64,000 nucleotides of DNA from Arcicella gelida (GCF_034931025.1 NZ_JAYGIL010000020.1:62001-126000); one strand, 5' to 3'. Shown: positions 9,569 through 19,237, counted from the stretch's first letter. A program made the numbers and translations. Notes: a model not told the origin generated them from the letters alone.

Positions 9569-11461
9569 ATGAAAAAGAAAGTTGAAATTCTTGCTCCCGC
9601 CAAAAACCTTTATCAAGGGATGGCTGCCATCAATGCGGGTGCAGATGCTGTATATATGGGGGCTCATCAGTTTGGGGCTCGTTCTAATGCTACCAATTCG
9701 GTAGAAGATGTAGCAGAAATGGTGAAATATGCCCATTTGTTTAAGGCAAAAGTATTTGTAGTGATTAATACAATCTTGTACGATAACGAATTAGAGCAAT
9801 GTAAAAAACTCATTTATGAATTGTACAATATTGGCGTTGATGCCTTGATTATTCAAGATATGGCAATCATGGAAATGGATTTACCGCCTATCGTGATTCA
9901 TGCAAGTACGCAAGCCAATAACAGAGACGCCCAACACGTAAAATTCTTGCACGATGCGGGGATGAAGCGTGTCGTATTGGCAAGAGAATTGAACTTAGAC
10001 CAAGTACGAGAAATCAGCGAAGCGACCGATGTTGAATTAGAATTCTTTGTTTCGGGAGCTTTGTGTGTAGCCTTTAGTGGTAATTGTTACATGAGCGTTG
10101 CCAATGGCGAACGCAGTGCCAATCGTGGTTCTTGTGCGCAAAACTGTCGTTTGCCATATCAGTTAATTGACGGAACTGGCAAAACTTTGATTGCTAACAG
10201 CCATTTATTATCGATTAAAGATTTAGATTTAAGTGACCAACTTCCGAATTTAATTGAGGCAGGCGTTACTTCATTCAAAATTGAAGGACGTTTAAAGGAC
10301 ATCGTTTACGTAAAAAATAATACTTCTTATTTGCGTCAAAGATTAGATAGTTTCTTGGAAGGAAACGAAAAATACGAAAAAGCTTCTTCGGGTAGAACTT
10401 TCTATAATTTTGAACCAGAAATGGATAGAAGTTTCAACCGTGGTTATACGGTATACTTCGTAAATAAACGCAAAGAGAAAATAGGTTCTTGGGAAAGTCC
10501 GAAATCGAAAGGACAATACATTGGTAAAGTATTGGAAATCAAAGCCAACGGATATGTTATCGAGAATTATGAGCTTTTGAACAATGGTGATGGATTGTAT
10601 TTTGTGAATGAAAATGGTGAAGCAGATGGTGCACAAATCAACATCATGTTTAATAACATTGCTATCCCAAATACTTTTAAGCCATTAGCGGTTGGCACAG
10701 AGATTTATCGAAATTCTGATGCTGAATTCAACAAAATGGTTGAGAAGGAAAACAGTGCTGTGCGTAAAATTGGCGTTTCGTTGAGATTCACAGAAACTAT
10801 CGATGGTTTTCAATTATTGGCTGTTGACGAAGACGGACATCAATCTGTACAAAGCTTCCAAACGACCAAAGAATTAGCCAAAAGTCAGGAGTCAGTAATT
10901 CCGAACATCAAAAAGAATTTGGCTAAAACAGGAAATACTCCTTTTATTGTCGATGAAATTGAGGTTGAACTATCAAGCAATTGGTTCTTACCAATTTCAA
11001 AAGTCAACGAAATTAGAAGAGAGGTTTTGGAACAGTTGGTTGACGTTCGTATTAAAGAATATCATCGAGAAGAATACCAAATCCAAAAGACCGACCACCC
11101 ATATCCTGTGCAAAAACTTGATTTTATGTACAATGTGTCGAATAAAAAGGCGAGAGCTTTCTATAAAAGACATGGCGTAACCGAAATTGAAAAAGCTTTT
11201 GAATTGCAATGGGATCCAGGAAAAGCAAGAGTAATGACGACCAAATATTGCGTAAAATACGAATTAGGCAAATGTGCCAGATTCCAGCGTGATACAATGG
11301 GCGAAAAATTGGTTGAACCACTAACGCTAAAACATGGCGAAAATGAGTACAAATTGAAATTCAATTGCAAACCTTGCGAAATGGAAATTTGGGAAAAAGA
11401 CGCAGAATTAGAGTTTGAAGATGAAGACGAACAATTGGGCTATGTTCCAAGAAAATATTAA
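9569..11461 (+). CDS. U32 peptidase-like protein (TrhP/RlhA-type RNA hydroxylation family)
   Basis: The 630-residue cytosolic protein begins KKKVEILAPAKNLYQGMAAINAGADAVYMG, the standard U32 TIM-barrel start. The family signature is present around residues 163-198, with Cys residues in ALCVAFSGNCYMS and RGSCAQNCRLPYQL that would hold an iron-sulphur cluster. A C-terminal extension has further Cys (TKYCVKYELGKC and FNCKPCEMEIW). U32 proteins such as E. coli TrhP and RlhA hydroxylate tRNA uridine or 23S rRNA cytidine using prephenate-derived chemistry, and older annotations call them peptidases. Which RNA is modified here is not clear. The gene stands alone and ends at a perfect inverted repeat. 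Confidence 0.85.
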   Translation: MKKKVEILAPAKNLYQGMAAINAGADAVYMGAHQFGARSNATNSVEDVAEMVKYAHLFKAKVFVVINTILYDNELEQCKKLIYELYNIGVDALIIQDMAIMEMDLPPIVIHASTQANNRDAQHVKFLHDAGMKRVVLARELNLDQVREISEATDVELEFFVSGALCVAFSGNCYMSVANGERSANRGSCAQNCRLPYQLIDGTGKTLIANSHLLSIKDLDLSDQLPNLIEAGVTSFKIEGRLKDIVYVKNNTSYLRQRLDSFLEGNEKYEKASSGRTFYNFEPEMDRSFNRGYTVYFVNKRKEKIGSWESPKSKGQYIGKVLEIKANGYVIENYELLNNGDGLYFVNENGEADGAQINIMFNNIAIPNTFKPLAVGTEIYRNSDAEFNKMVEKENSAVRKIGVSLRFTETIDGFQLLAVDEDGHQSVQSFQTTKELAKSQESVIPNIKKNLAKTGNTPFIVDEIEVELSSNWFLPISKVNEIRREVLEQLVDVRIKEYHREEYQIQKTDHPYPVQKLDFMYNVSNKKARAFYKRHGVTEIEKAFELQWDPGKARVMTTKYCVKYELGKCARFQRDTMGEKLVEPLTLKHGENEYKLKFNCKPCEMEIWEKDAELEFEDEDEQLGYVPRKY

Positions 11462-11474
11462 TCTAAAATAATAA

Positions 11475-11540
11475 TTTCCGTAACACAAGTTTCCAACTTG
11501 TGTGTTTATGATAACAAGTTGGAAACTTGTGTTACGGAAA
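11475..11540. repeat. Dispersed palindromic element, copy 2 (perfect 27-bp inverted repeat)
   Basis: Bases 11475-11501 (tttccgtaacacaagtttcc...) and 11514-11540 are exact reverse complements with a 12-base loop. The outer sequence starts and ends in A/T runs, so it can terminate both the U32 gene and katG, which converge here. The core cacaagtttccaacttgtg matches copies at 3869 and, in shorter form, 57701. Confidence 0.9.
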
Positions 11541-11549
11541 ATTAAAGTA

Positions 11550-13796
11550 TTAAACTACATCAAAACGGTCAAGATTCATTACTTTAGTCCAAGCTGCAAC
11601 AAAATCCTTCACGAATTTTTCTTGAGAATCAGTGCAACCATAAACTTCTGCAATAGCTCTAAGTTCTGAGTTTGAACCAAAAATTAAATCTGCACGAGTA
11701 CCTGTCCATTTAAGTTCGCCAGTAAAACGATTACGACCTTCAAATACATCTTGCGAGTCAGAAGCTGCTCTCCAAGTAGTACCCAAATCAAGTAAGTTCA
11801 AGAAGAAATCGTTTGTTAATGCTCCACTATTTTTGGTAAATACTCCATGTTGAGAATGGTCGAAATTTGTATCTAATACACGCATACCACCTACAAGTAC
11901 TGTCATTTCAGGAACTGTAAGGGTTAATAATTGTGCTTTATCAACCAACATTTCTTCTTCTGAAATGGTATATTTTTTCTTTGTATAGTTACGGAAACCA
12001 TCTGCATTTGGCTCAAGTACTGAGAATGAATCAACATCTGTTTGTTCTTGCGAAGCATCCGTGCGTCCTGCTGTAAACGGAACAGTAATTTCATAGCCAG
12101 CATTTTTTGCTGCTTGTTCGATTCCTGCACAACCGCCCAAAACGATAAGGTCTGCTAATGAAACTTTTTTCGCACCAGTTTGAATATCGTTAAATTCTCC
12201 TTGAATACTCTCAAGCGTTTGAAGTACTTTCGCCAGTTGAGTTGGATTGTTTACTGCCCAATCTTTTTGAGGTGCTAAACGAAGACGACCGCCGTTTGCT
12301 CCACCACGTTTATCAGAACCACGGAAAGTAGAAGCCGAAGCCCAAGCCGTTGATACTAATTCAGATACAGATAAACCAGAAGCTAAAATGTTTGCTTTCA
12401 AAGCCGTAACATCATCAGCATCAATCAATTCATGCGTAACTGCTGGAATTGGATCTTGCCAAATTAATTCTTCCGTTGGTACTTCATTGCCCAAGTAAAG
12501 TACTTTTGGTCCCATATCACGGTGTGTTAATTTAAACCATGCACGAGCAAATGCGTCAGCAAAAGCATCTGGATTTTCATGAAAACGTCTTGATATTGGT
12601 TCATAAATCGGATCCATTCTCAAAGCTATATCTGTTGTAAACATGATTGGAGTATGGCGTTTCGATGGGTCATGTGCATCAGGAACAGTACCAGCACCCA
12701 TGCCATGTTTTGGAATCCATTGATGCGCACCCGCTGGGCTTTTCGTTAATTCCCATTCGTAACCGAATAAATTCCAGAAATAATTATTACTCCATTTTGT
12801 TGGGGTTGTCGTCCAAGCACCTTCCAAACCACTTGTAATGGTATAGCCTGCGTTTCCTGTACCATAAGTATTTTTCCAGCCTAAACCTTGTTCTTCGATG
12901 CTTGCAGCTGCAGGTTCTGGACCAACGTATTTACTTGGGTCAGCTGCACCATGAGCTTTACCAAATGTATGTCCGCCAGCTATTAAAGCAACAGTTTCTT
13001 CATCGTTCATCGCCATTCTACCAAATGTTTCACGAATATCACGAGCAGCTGCAAGTGGGTCTGGATTTCCATTTGGGCCTTCTGGATTTACATAAATAAG
13101 TCCCATTTGTACAGCTGCCAATGGATTTTCTAATTCACGGTCGCCAGAGTAACGTTTATCATCCAACCATTTTCCTTCAGTTCCCCAATAAATATCTTCT
13201 TCTGGTTCCCATACATCTTCACGTCCGCCACCGAAACCAAAAGTTTTAAAGCCCATTGATTCTAAAGCACAATTTCCTGCCAAAATCATTAAATCAGCCC
13301 AAGATATTTTTCTACCATATTTTTGTTTGATTGGCCAAAGTAACAAACGAGCTTTATCTAAGTTTCCATTATCTGGCCAGCTATTTAAAGGAGCAAAACG
13401 CTGAGTACCAGCACCTGCACCACCACGACCATCAGCGATACGATATGTACCTGCACTGTGCCAAGCCATACGAATAAAAAATGGGCCATAATGACCATAA
13501 TCTGCTGGCCACCAATCTTGAGAGGTAGTCATCAGAGCGAAGATTTCTTGCTTCAAAACAGCTAAATCAAGCGATTTGAATTCCTCTGCATAGTTGAAAT
13601 CACCACCCATTGGATTTGACAATGAAGAGTGTTGGCGAAGAATATTTAATCTTAACTGATTTGGCCACCAGTCTTGATTTCTTGTTCCGCCACCAGCACT
13701 TTGTTTAACTGGTGCTGCTGCTCCATGATGAAATGGGCATTTGGCTTCTCCATTAGAACCGTTGTGTGATGCGTTAGAAGATGAGTGTTGTTCCAT
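11550..13796 (-). CDS. katG: Catalase-peroxidase KatG
   Basis: This haem enzyme removes hydrogen peroxide by catalase and peroxidase reactions. The 748-residue length matches the bifunctional two-domain family. The distal residues Arg109, Trp112 and His113 are seen in IRMAWHSAGTYR, and the proximal His276 in IAGGHTFGKAHG. Trp112, Tyr235 (MGLIYVNPEGPNGNPDP) and Met261 (FGRMAMNDEE) are spaced to form the Met-Tyr-Trp adduct needed for catalase activity. The C-terminal half is the degenerate duplicate domain. The protein is probably cytosolic; the N-terminal His/Ser-rich stretch with CPFHHG is common in the family. It has its own promoter in the AT-rich gap to the right. Confidence 0.97.
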   Translation of the reverse strand: MEQHSSSNASHNGSNGEAKCPFHHGAAAPVKQSAGGGTRNQDWWPNQLRLNILRQHSSLSNPMGGDFNYAEEFKSLDLAVLKQEIFALMTTSQDWWPADYGHYGPFFIRMAWHSAGTYRIADGRGGAGAGTQRFAPLNSWPDNGNLDKARLLLWPIKQKYGRKISWADLMILAGNCALESMGFKTFGFGGGREDVWEPEEDIYWGTEGKWLDDKRYSGDRELENPLAAVQMGLIYVNPEGPNGNPDPLAAARDIRETFGRMAMNDEETVALIAGGHTFGKAHGAADPSKYVGPEPAAASIEEQGLGWKNTYGTGNAGYTITSGLEGAWTTTPTKWSNNYFWNLFGYEWELTKSPAGAHQWIPKHGMGAGTVPDAHDPSKRHTPIMFTTDIALRMDPIYEPISRRFHENPDAFADAFARAWFKLTHRDMGPKVLYLGNEVPTEELIWQDPIPAVTHELIDADDVTALKANILASGLSVSELVSTAWASASTFRGSDKRGGANGGRLRLAPQKDWAVNNPTQLAKVLQTLESIQGEFNDIQTGAKKVSLADLIVLGGCAGIEQAAKNAGYEITVPFTAGRTDASQEQTDVDSFSVLEPNADGFRNYTKKKYTISEEEMLVDKAQLLTLTVPEMTVLVGGMRVLDTNFDHSQHGVFTKNSGALTNDFFLNLLDLGTTWRAASDSQDVFEGRNRFTGELKWTGTRADLIFGSNSELRAIAEVYGCTDSQEKFVKDFVAAWTKVMNLDRFDVV

Positions 13797-14235
13797 TGTT
13801 TATTTTTTAATTAATATAATGATGATTTTAATACTTCAACTTTTAAACTTTAAGATATAAATAAAATATCAAAGATTATATATTAAATTTTTAATATTTA
13901 TTCTTCAAAATTACAGGAAATAGGAATATAAATCAAATTGATAGTTTTTATATCATTATAGTAAAAAGCTATATATTGGCTTTTTTTGAAAAATGAAAAT
14001 GTATAATGTTTCATTATAAGATTGCTAATCAGGAAGTTGATTGTATAGGTGTTTCAGTATTTTAACTGTTTTAATGCTTAAAAGGATAAGCGTGTTTCTT
14101 GATAATTTTTTCGCAAGAAGAATATAAGTAAAGTCTTTTGTGAAAAAATGCCACTGTATATTTTTTATAAAAGGTAAATGCTCTCTTTTTAAGCTAAATC
14201 GTTCTGTTCAGTACTTAAAATAATAATAGAACAGC
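13797..14235. other. AT-rich intergenic region upstream of katG
   Basis: This stretch between the divergent katG and XRE-cupin genes is very AT-rich and holds no coding sequence I can support. The katG promoter must lie in its left part, but I cannot place it with confidence. The regulator promoter lies at its right end and is listed separately. Confidence 0.6.
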
Positions 14236-14285
14236 TTGTATTATTAATGTTTTCTAGCATATATTTGTATTCAACTATGTTGAAT
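14236..14285 (+). promoter_or_regulatory. Bacteroidetes-type promoter with overlapping palindrome for the XRE-cupin gene
   Basis: A TATATTTG box at 14260-14267 fits the Bacteroidetes -7 element TAnnTTTG. A TTG at 14236-14238 lies 21 bases upstream, as expected for the -33 element. Just downstream, 14269-14285 is a perfect dyad, attcaac-tat-gttgaat, which would cover the transcription start. A further gttgaa half-site is at 14320-14325, just before the ATG. This arrangement suggests self-repression by the encoded XRE regulator. Confidence 0.55.
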
Positions 14286-14328
14286 TAAAGGAAACAATAT
14301 AACATAAAGGTAAACAAAGTTGAAAATT

Positions 14329-14883
14329 ATGGCAACAGAGGAATCAAATACAATGAATATCGGAGACCGCATTCGGATATTGAGGACGAATCAAAAAAGA
14401 ACCTTACAAGAAGTAGCAGATGGCAGTGAATTGTCTAAAAGTATGATTTCTAAAATTGAAAATAACAAAACAGTACCTTCGGTAGCGGCATTGATTAAAA
14501 TTGCTCATACTTTGGGAACTAATATTTCAAGCTTATTAGAAACCGAAGCTTTTTTAAATGCCATAGTCACGACCAAACAAAAAGCCGAGGACAATCTCAG
14601 ACAAACAGAAAAAGGTTATTTCTTTTATCCTTTTGGGCAAGAATATCATCAGAAAAAAATGCAACCCATGTTGTTCGTCGCTCGAAAAGGAGAAGTAAAG
14701 CCACATCTTTTGCAGCATGAAGGCGAAGAGTTTATTTATATTATCAGTGGGGAAATGAAAATGACGGTTGGCGAGATTGATTACCATTTGAAAACAGGCG
14801 ATAGTCTATATTTCAATTGTTTGCAGAAACATGGGATTATGCCAATTTCTGATGAAGTACATTATTTAGATATTTTCGTTTAG
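14329..14883 (+). CDS. XRE-family regulator with C-terminal cupin domain
   Basis: The 184-residue protein has an N-terminal helix-turn-helix (IGDRIRILRTNQKRTLQEVADGSELSKSMISKIENNKTVPS, about residues 12-52). A small-molecule-binding cupin barrel follows at about 105-184 (HLLQHEGEEFIYIISGEMKM ... HYLKTGDSLYFN type). Such regulators usually sense a metabolite through the cupin. I use the ATG at 14329; an upstream TTG would add only three residues. The GH39 gene begins 30 bases downstream on the same strand, so the regulator may control glycan or pentose use. Confidence 0.85.
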   Translation: MATEESNTMNIGDRIRILRTNQKRTLQEVADGSELSKSMISKIENNKTVPSVAALIKIAHTLGTNISSLLETEAFLNAIVTTKQKAEDNLRQTEKGYFFYPFGQEYHQKKMQPMLFVARKGEVKPHLLQHEGEEFIYIISGEMKMTVGEIDYHLKTGDSLYFNCLQKHGIMPISDEVHYLDIFV

Positions 14884-14913
14884 TCCAAAAATTAACATTT
14901 TTAAATTAATAAA

Positions 14914-16611
14914 ATGCTCTTGAAAAAAACATCATTATGGCTGTTGTTGGCAGCCCAATTTGTAGCAATGTCTGTTCCATTATTTGCGCAAGAACAAAAC
15001 CTTGTGTCAATTCAGGTCGATTTGTCTAAAACGAAAGCACCCATGAAACCAATATGGGCTTGGTTTGGTTACGATGAACCCAATTATACTTATATGAAAG
15101 ATGGTAAAAAATTGCTGACTGAAATCTCACAATTAAGTAAAGTACCAGTTTATGTAAGAGTACACAGCTTATTGGTAACGGGTGATGGAACGGCTGCTTT
15201 GAAGTGGGGTTCTACGAATGCTTATACCGAAGATGCCAATGGCAATCCTATTTACGATTGGACTATCGTTGATAAAATTTTTGATACTTTTATCGAACGT
15301 GGCATGAAACCTATCGCTCAAATTGGCTTTATGCCAGAAGCACTTTCAAGTCACCCAACGCCATATCGTCATTACTGGAAACCAGGAGATAACTATAACG
15401 ACATCTATACAGGTTGGGCATATCCACCAAAAGATTATAATAAATGGGCTGAGCTTGTTTATCAATGGGTAAAACATTCTGTGGCGAAATACGGACAAAA
15501 AGAAGTAGAAAGCTGGTATTGGGAACTTTGGAATGAGCCGAATATTGGTTACTGGAAAGGTACAACCGAGGAGTACATAAAATTGTACGATTACTCGGCA
15601 GACGCTGTGAAGCGTGCTTTACCAAGTGCCAAAATCGGCGGACCAGAAGTAACTGGACCATCTTGGGATAAGTCTGCGACTTTTTTAAAGACTTTTTTAG
15701 ATCATGTAACTAAAGGTAAAAACTATGTAACTGGCAAAACGGGTTCTCCAATTGATTTTATTACTTATCATGCCAAAGGTGGACCAAAAGTAGTTGACGG
15801 ACATGTACAAATGAACATGGGTACACAACTTCGTGACCTTGACAAAGGCTTTGAAATTGTGGCATCATATCCAAGTTTAAAGAAATTACCGATTATCATC
15901 GGAGAATCAGACCCAGAAGGTTGTGCTGCTTGTTCAGAAGATTTACATCCGCAAAATGCTTACCGTAACGGAACAATGTATTCTAGTTATACAGCCGCTT
16001 CATTTGCTAGAAAATACGAATTGGCAGAAGCTAGAGGTGTAAATTTACTTGGTGCTGTTTCTTGGTCATTTGAATTTGAAGATCAAGCGTGGTTTCGTGG
16101 TTTCAGAGATTTAGCGACTAATGGCGTTGATAAACCTGTACTAAATGTATTTCGTATGTTTGGAATGATGGAAGGAAATCGTGTAGAAGTAAAGCAAAAT
16201 TTGGCTTATGATTTCAAAAAAGTTAGAGACCAAAGTATAAGAGAGGCTGCCGACATCAATGCTTTGGCTTCAAAAAGTACAAACTCAGCAGGAGTAATGG
16301 TATGGAATTATCATGACGATAATGTGCCTGCTCCAGATGCTCCAGTGGAAATATCAATAAAAGGATTACCAACTGGCAAAGTAGCCTTATTACATTACCG
16401 TATTGATAAAGAAAATAGCAATGCTTATGAAGTTTGGAAAGCGATGGGTTCACCTAAACAGCCTACCGCAGAACAGATTACGATACTCGAAAAAGCTGGA
16501 CAATTACAATTACTTACTTCGCCAGAATGGATAACGCCTAAAAATGGCGAAACCCAAATCAAAATGAAACTTCCTAGACAAGGAGTATCGTTTTTACATT
16601 TTAAATGGTAA
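14914..16611 (+). CDS. Secreted GH39-like glycosidase (beta-xylosidase type)
   Basis: A signal peptide ends in VPLFAQEQ. The mature protein is a TIM barrel with the clan A acid/base motif WELWNEPN (Glu208) and the probable nucleophile Glu331 in IIIGESDPEG. Cysteines in GCAACSEDLHP lie just after the nucleophile. The C-terminal part is beta-rich, as in GH39 enzymes (for example LPRQGVSFLHF). GH39 members are beta-xylosidases, alpha-L-iduronidases or related; xylosidase or arabinosidase activity fits the GH43, GH30 and GH88 neighbours. It follows the XRE-cupin regulator closely, and a strong terminator lies after the stop. Confidence 0.82.
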   Translation: MLLKKTSLWLLLAAQFVAMSVPLFAQEQNLVSIQVDLSKTKAPMKPIWAWFGYDEPNYTYMKDGKKLLTEISQLSKVPVYVRVHSLLVTGDGTAALKWGSTNAYTEDANGNPIYDWTIVDKIFDTFIERGMKPIAQIGFMPEALSSHPTPYRHYWKPGDNYNDIYTGWAYPPKDYNKWAELVYQWVKHSVAKYGQKEVESWYWELWNEPNIGYWKGTTEEYIKLYDYSADAVKRALPSAKIGGPEVTGPSWDKSATFLKTFLDHVTKGKNYVTGKTGSPIDFITYHAKGGPKVVDGHVQMNMGTQLRDLDKGFEIVASYPSLKKLPIIIGESDPEGCAACSEDLHPQNAYRNGTMYSSYTAASFARKYELAEARGVNLLGAVSWSFEFEDQAWFRGFRDLATNGVDKPVLNVFRMFGMMEGNRVEVKQNLAYDFKKVRDQSIREAADINALASKSTNSAGVMVWNYHDDNVPAPDAPVEISIKGLPTGKVALLHYRIDKENSNAYEVWKAMGSPKQPTAEQITILEKAGQLQLLTSPEWITPKNGETQIKMKLPRQGVSFLHFKW

Positions 16612-16639
16612 AAAAAATATTGCTTTTCATTTCTTACTC

Positions 16640-16676
16640 GTTCGACTTGTTCTTGAAGGGCAAGTCGAACTTTGTT
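16640..16676 (+). terminator. Intrinsic terminator after GH39
   Basis: The arms gttcgacttg (16640-16649) and caagtcgaac (16661-16670) pair perfectly around an 11-base loop and are followed by a T-rich run. Confidence 0.85.
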
Positions 16677-17082
16677 TTATACCTCATGATTTGTTCAAAA
16701 TCAATGTTAGGTACTTTCTTTTCAAAAAGCCAGTCCATTTACACCTAAATCATCAACAATTTTATTGAAAGATAAAGTAAAATATTGCCGAATGGGTCTT
16801 CTAAAAAAACACAAAAAACGCATCAAAACCCTAAAAACAAGAATAAATACTATTTATTATTAGAAAATAATTATTATAATTTTTTTTTAATTAGATTTGT
16901 CAATTAGAAATGAAGTGTAATTTAGGCAAGATGGTTCTCATTAAAGATTTAAAAGGTGTTTTTATTGAGTATTTTCCCCAATTATTCTCCTTGTTTTTTA
17001 TATCTGTACAATTAAATATATCAGTTTTGAGTAACTATTTCTCCTCCAACTGAAGCTTTAAATGAAAGCGTAGTTACTATTA
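16677..17082. other. Intergenic region upstream of the ECF sigma gene
   Basis: This is AT-rich sequence without a supported gene. An 8-bp inverted repeat, agtaacta (17030-17037) and tagttact (17071-17078), could form a hairpin in the 5' leader just before the sigma-factor start at 17083. I see no convincing promoter. Confidence 0.5.
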
Positions 17083-17712
17083 ATGAAGATTTATCAGCAA
17101 AATATTCCATTAAATGAAGGCTCTTTAGATGCCAATGCGATTACGCTTTGGTTAAAAATCAAAAGTGGTGATGAAACTGCTTTTGAAGCACTAATGCTTG
17201 ATTTTTATAAAGTACTTTTTAATTATGGAATTCGATTAGTACCTGATGAAGATTATATCAAAGACTGTATTCAAGATGTTTTTATGGAAATTTGGCTTCG
17301 TCGTGCTACACTTGGCGAAACAGATTTTGTGAAATATTATCTGTTGAAATCACTTAGAAGAAGAATTTTCAGAGAGTATAAAAAGTGGTTTGCTCAACAT
17401 GAAGAAGCTTCGGATGATTATCATTTTATGGTAGATTTTTCGGTGGAAACTCAACTGATAGAACAAGAGCATTCAAGCGAGCAAATCGGAAAAATGGAAA
17501 TGCTTTTGAATAAATTGCCGAAAAGACAAAAGGAAGCTGTTTACTTAAAATTCTACCAAAACCTGAGTAACGAACAAATTGCTGAAGTACTTGGCGTGAA
17601 CCGTCAGTCGGTTTATAATTTATTATACGAAGCCCTCCGTAAACTCAGAACAGAATGGCCAAACGAGTATGTAAATTGCATTTTACTACTTTTTGCTTGG
17701 CGTGTTATATAA
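17083..17712 (+). CDS. ECF RNA polymerase sigma factor (SusC-linked)
   Basis: This 209-residue sigma-70 family protein has region 2 at about residues 35-95 (FEALMLDFYKVLFNYGIRL then DYIKDCIQDVFMEIWLRR). Region 4 is at about 145-190 (LPKRQKEAVYLKFYQNLSNEQIAEVLGVNRQSVYNLLYEALRKLR type). It precedes a FecR-type anti-sigma factor, then SusC with an STN domain and SusD, in the same direction. By known logic, glycan binding at the TonB-dependent transporter signals through FecR and frees this sigma factor to transcribe the locus. The 207-base AT-rich gap to fecR may hold a second promoter. Confidence 0.92.
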   Translation: MKIYQQNIPLNEGSLDANAITLWLKIKSGDETAFEALMLDFYKVLFNYGIRLVPDEDYIKDCIQDVFMEIWLRRATLGETDFVKYYLLKSLRRRIFREYKKWFAQHEEASDDYHFMVDFSVETQLIEQEHSSEQIGKMEMLLNKLPKRQKEAVYLKFYQNLSNEQIAEVLGVNRQSVYNLLYEALRKLRTEWPNEYVNCILLLFAWRVI

Positions 17713-17919
17713 TTTCATTTTAAAATTATATATTTTTTTGCACTTCAAAAAGCTTCATTTTTTTTGTATAATTATTTGATTACAAGTTAGTTGCAAGATA
17801 GATGTAAACTATTAATAAACATTTAATTATATTTTTTTATAAAATTTTATAATTATTACAGTAGATACCAATAGCTACTTGCATATTATCAATAAAGCGT
17901 ATGTGTTGAGTTTGATAAT

Positions 17920-19029
17920 ATGGAAATGAAAGAATATCATAATTTTGAAATAGAAGATTTTTTGCTGGATGAGTATTTCTTGCAATGGGTAAAAAAACCC
18001 AATGCAGAAAATAATGCTTTTTGGGAGGCTTGGCTAATAGCCAATCCGTCTAAAGAACGCATATTTCATGAAGCTAAAAGTTTGATTTTAGCTATCAAAG
18101 TAAAACCGTTTAAAGAAATCTCATCTTCAAAGGTTGAAAGCCATGTGAAAGTAATGATGGATGAGATTCAGCAAATTGATTTACAAGAAAAAAGTAAAAC
18201 AAAAACTAAAAGATTACCTTGGTCAAATTGGATTAAAATTGCCGCAGTATTAACTATTGGTTTAGGGCTTTCTTGGCTGTTTTTCCAAAAGTATAATAAA
18301 GTAAGTAATTCTGAGCCAATGTATGAAGCAATGGTGGCATCTTCTAAAATACAATTAATTGAAAAAATTAATGAGGATGAAAAACCTTTATTGGTAAAAC
18401 TGAGTGATGGAAGTAAAATTACACTTTATCAAAATAGTAGAGTAAGTTATCCAGCAAAATTTGAAACAGATAAAAGAGAGGTGTATTTAACGGGCGATGC
18501 TTTTTTTAACATTGCAAAAAATCCTAATAAGCCTTTTTTAGTACATGCAGGAGAGATTGTCACCAGAGTATTAGGAACAAGTTTTTTTGTGAAAGCACCT
18601 AACAAAGAAACCAATGTACAAGTTGAAGTAATGACAGGTAAAGTTTCCGTTTTTGAGAAAAATACGCAACCAAACAGTGGGGTTGTACTGTCTCCAAATC
18701 ATAAAGTTACTTTTTATGAAGGACAACATCATTTTGTGACGGGTTTGATTGATAATCCTCAACCACAAATTGCTGCTGAGCAAGACAATGCAAATCTTTT
18801 TGAATTTCATGATACGCCACTTTCGGAAGTATTAGAAAAAATTTCAATGATTTACGGCATTCGTATTGAAGTAGAAAATGAAAAATTATACGATTGTCCG
18901 TTTACGGCAGACATCAGAAAACAGCCATTGCATACACAATTAGAAATTATTTGTACGGCAATTAATGGAAATTATGAAATCAAGGGAACAGTAATCCTCA
19001 TCAATGGACAAGGCTGTGACTCTCTTTAA
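17920..19029 (+). CDS. FecR-family anti-sigma factor
   Basis: The 369-residue protein has a cytoplasmic part (1-103) with WVKKPNAENNAFWEAWLIANP, typical of anti-sigma N-termini. One membrane helix lies at about 104-122 (WIKIAAVLTIGLGLSWLFF). The periplasmic FecR domain runs at about 145-260 (LSDGSKITLYQNSRVSYPAKF ... EVYLTGDAFFNIAKNPNKPF ... VLGTSFFVKA). The DUF4974 C-terminal domain spans about 290-365 (FEFHDTPLSEVLEKISMIYGIRIEVEN). It should hold the upstream sigma factor inactive and receive the signal from the downstream SusC-like transducer. The order sigma-fecR-susC-susD is the standard one. Confidence 0.95.
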   Translation: MEMKEYHNFEIEDFLLDEYFLQWVKKPNAENNAFWEAWLIANPSKERIFHEAKSLILAIKVKPFKEISSSKVESHVKVMMDEIQQIDLQEKSKTKTKRLPWSNWIKIAAVLTIGLGLSWLFFQKYNKVSNSEPMYEAMVASSKIQLIEKINEDEKPLLVKLSDGSKITLYQNSRVSYPAKFETDKREVYLTGDAFFNIAKNPNKPFLVHAGEIVTRVLGTSFFVKAPNKETNVQVEVMTGKVSVFEKNTQPNSGVVLSPNHKVTFYEGQHHFVTGLIDNPQPQIAAEQDNANLFEFHDTPLSEVLEKISMIYGIRIEVENEKLYDCPFTADIRKQPLHTQLEIICTAINGNYEIKGTVILINGQGCDSL

Positions 19030-19113
19030 TTTTAATTAATATTTTCAATCCAAAACAATAATCAAATAAATCCCCAATAAATAACCGATATGAAAAAGTA
19101 AACATCAATAAAA

Positions 19114-19221
19114 ATGAAAAAAGGTCTAGCAATGTTCGCACCATTGCCAAACCTTAGGAATTACCTACGCTCTGAGAGAGCGATGGGCAAATATTGTCAT
19201 GCTAAAAATGTGAAAAATTAA
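19114..19221 (+). CDS. Candidate 35-residue leader peptide / structured leader upstream of SusC
   Basis: A short ORF from ATG 19114 to TAA 19221 ends 16 bases before the SusC ATG. It encodes MKKGLAMFAPLPNLRNYL, continues with RSERAMGKYCHA and ends in KNVKN. The same bases form strong secondary structure. Stem 1 is aaggt/acctt (19121-19125 with 19151-19155) enclosing gcaatg/cattgc (19129-19134 with 19142-19147). Stem 2 is cgctct/agagcg (19168-19173 with 19177-19182) with a 3-base loop. It may be a regulatory leader peptide, a structured 5' RNA, or both. I cannot assign it to a named family. Confidence 0.45.
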   Translation: MKKGLAMFAPLPNLRNYLRSERAMGKYCHAKNVKN

Positions 19222-19237
19222 CAAAACAGTCCAAATT

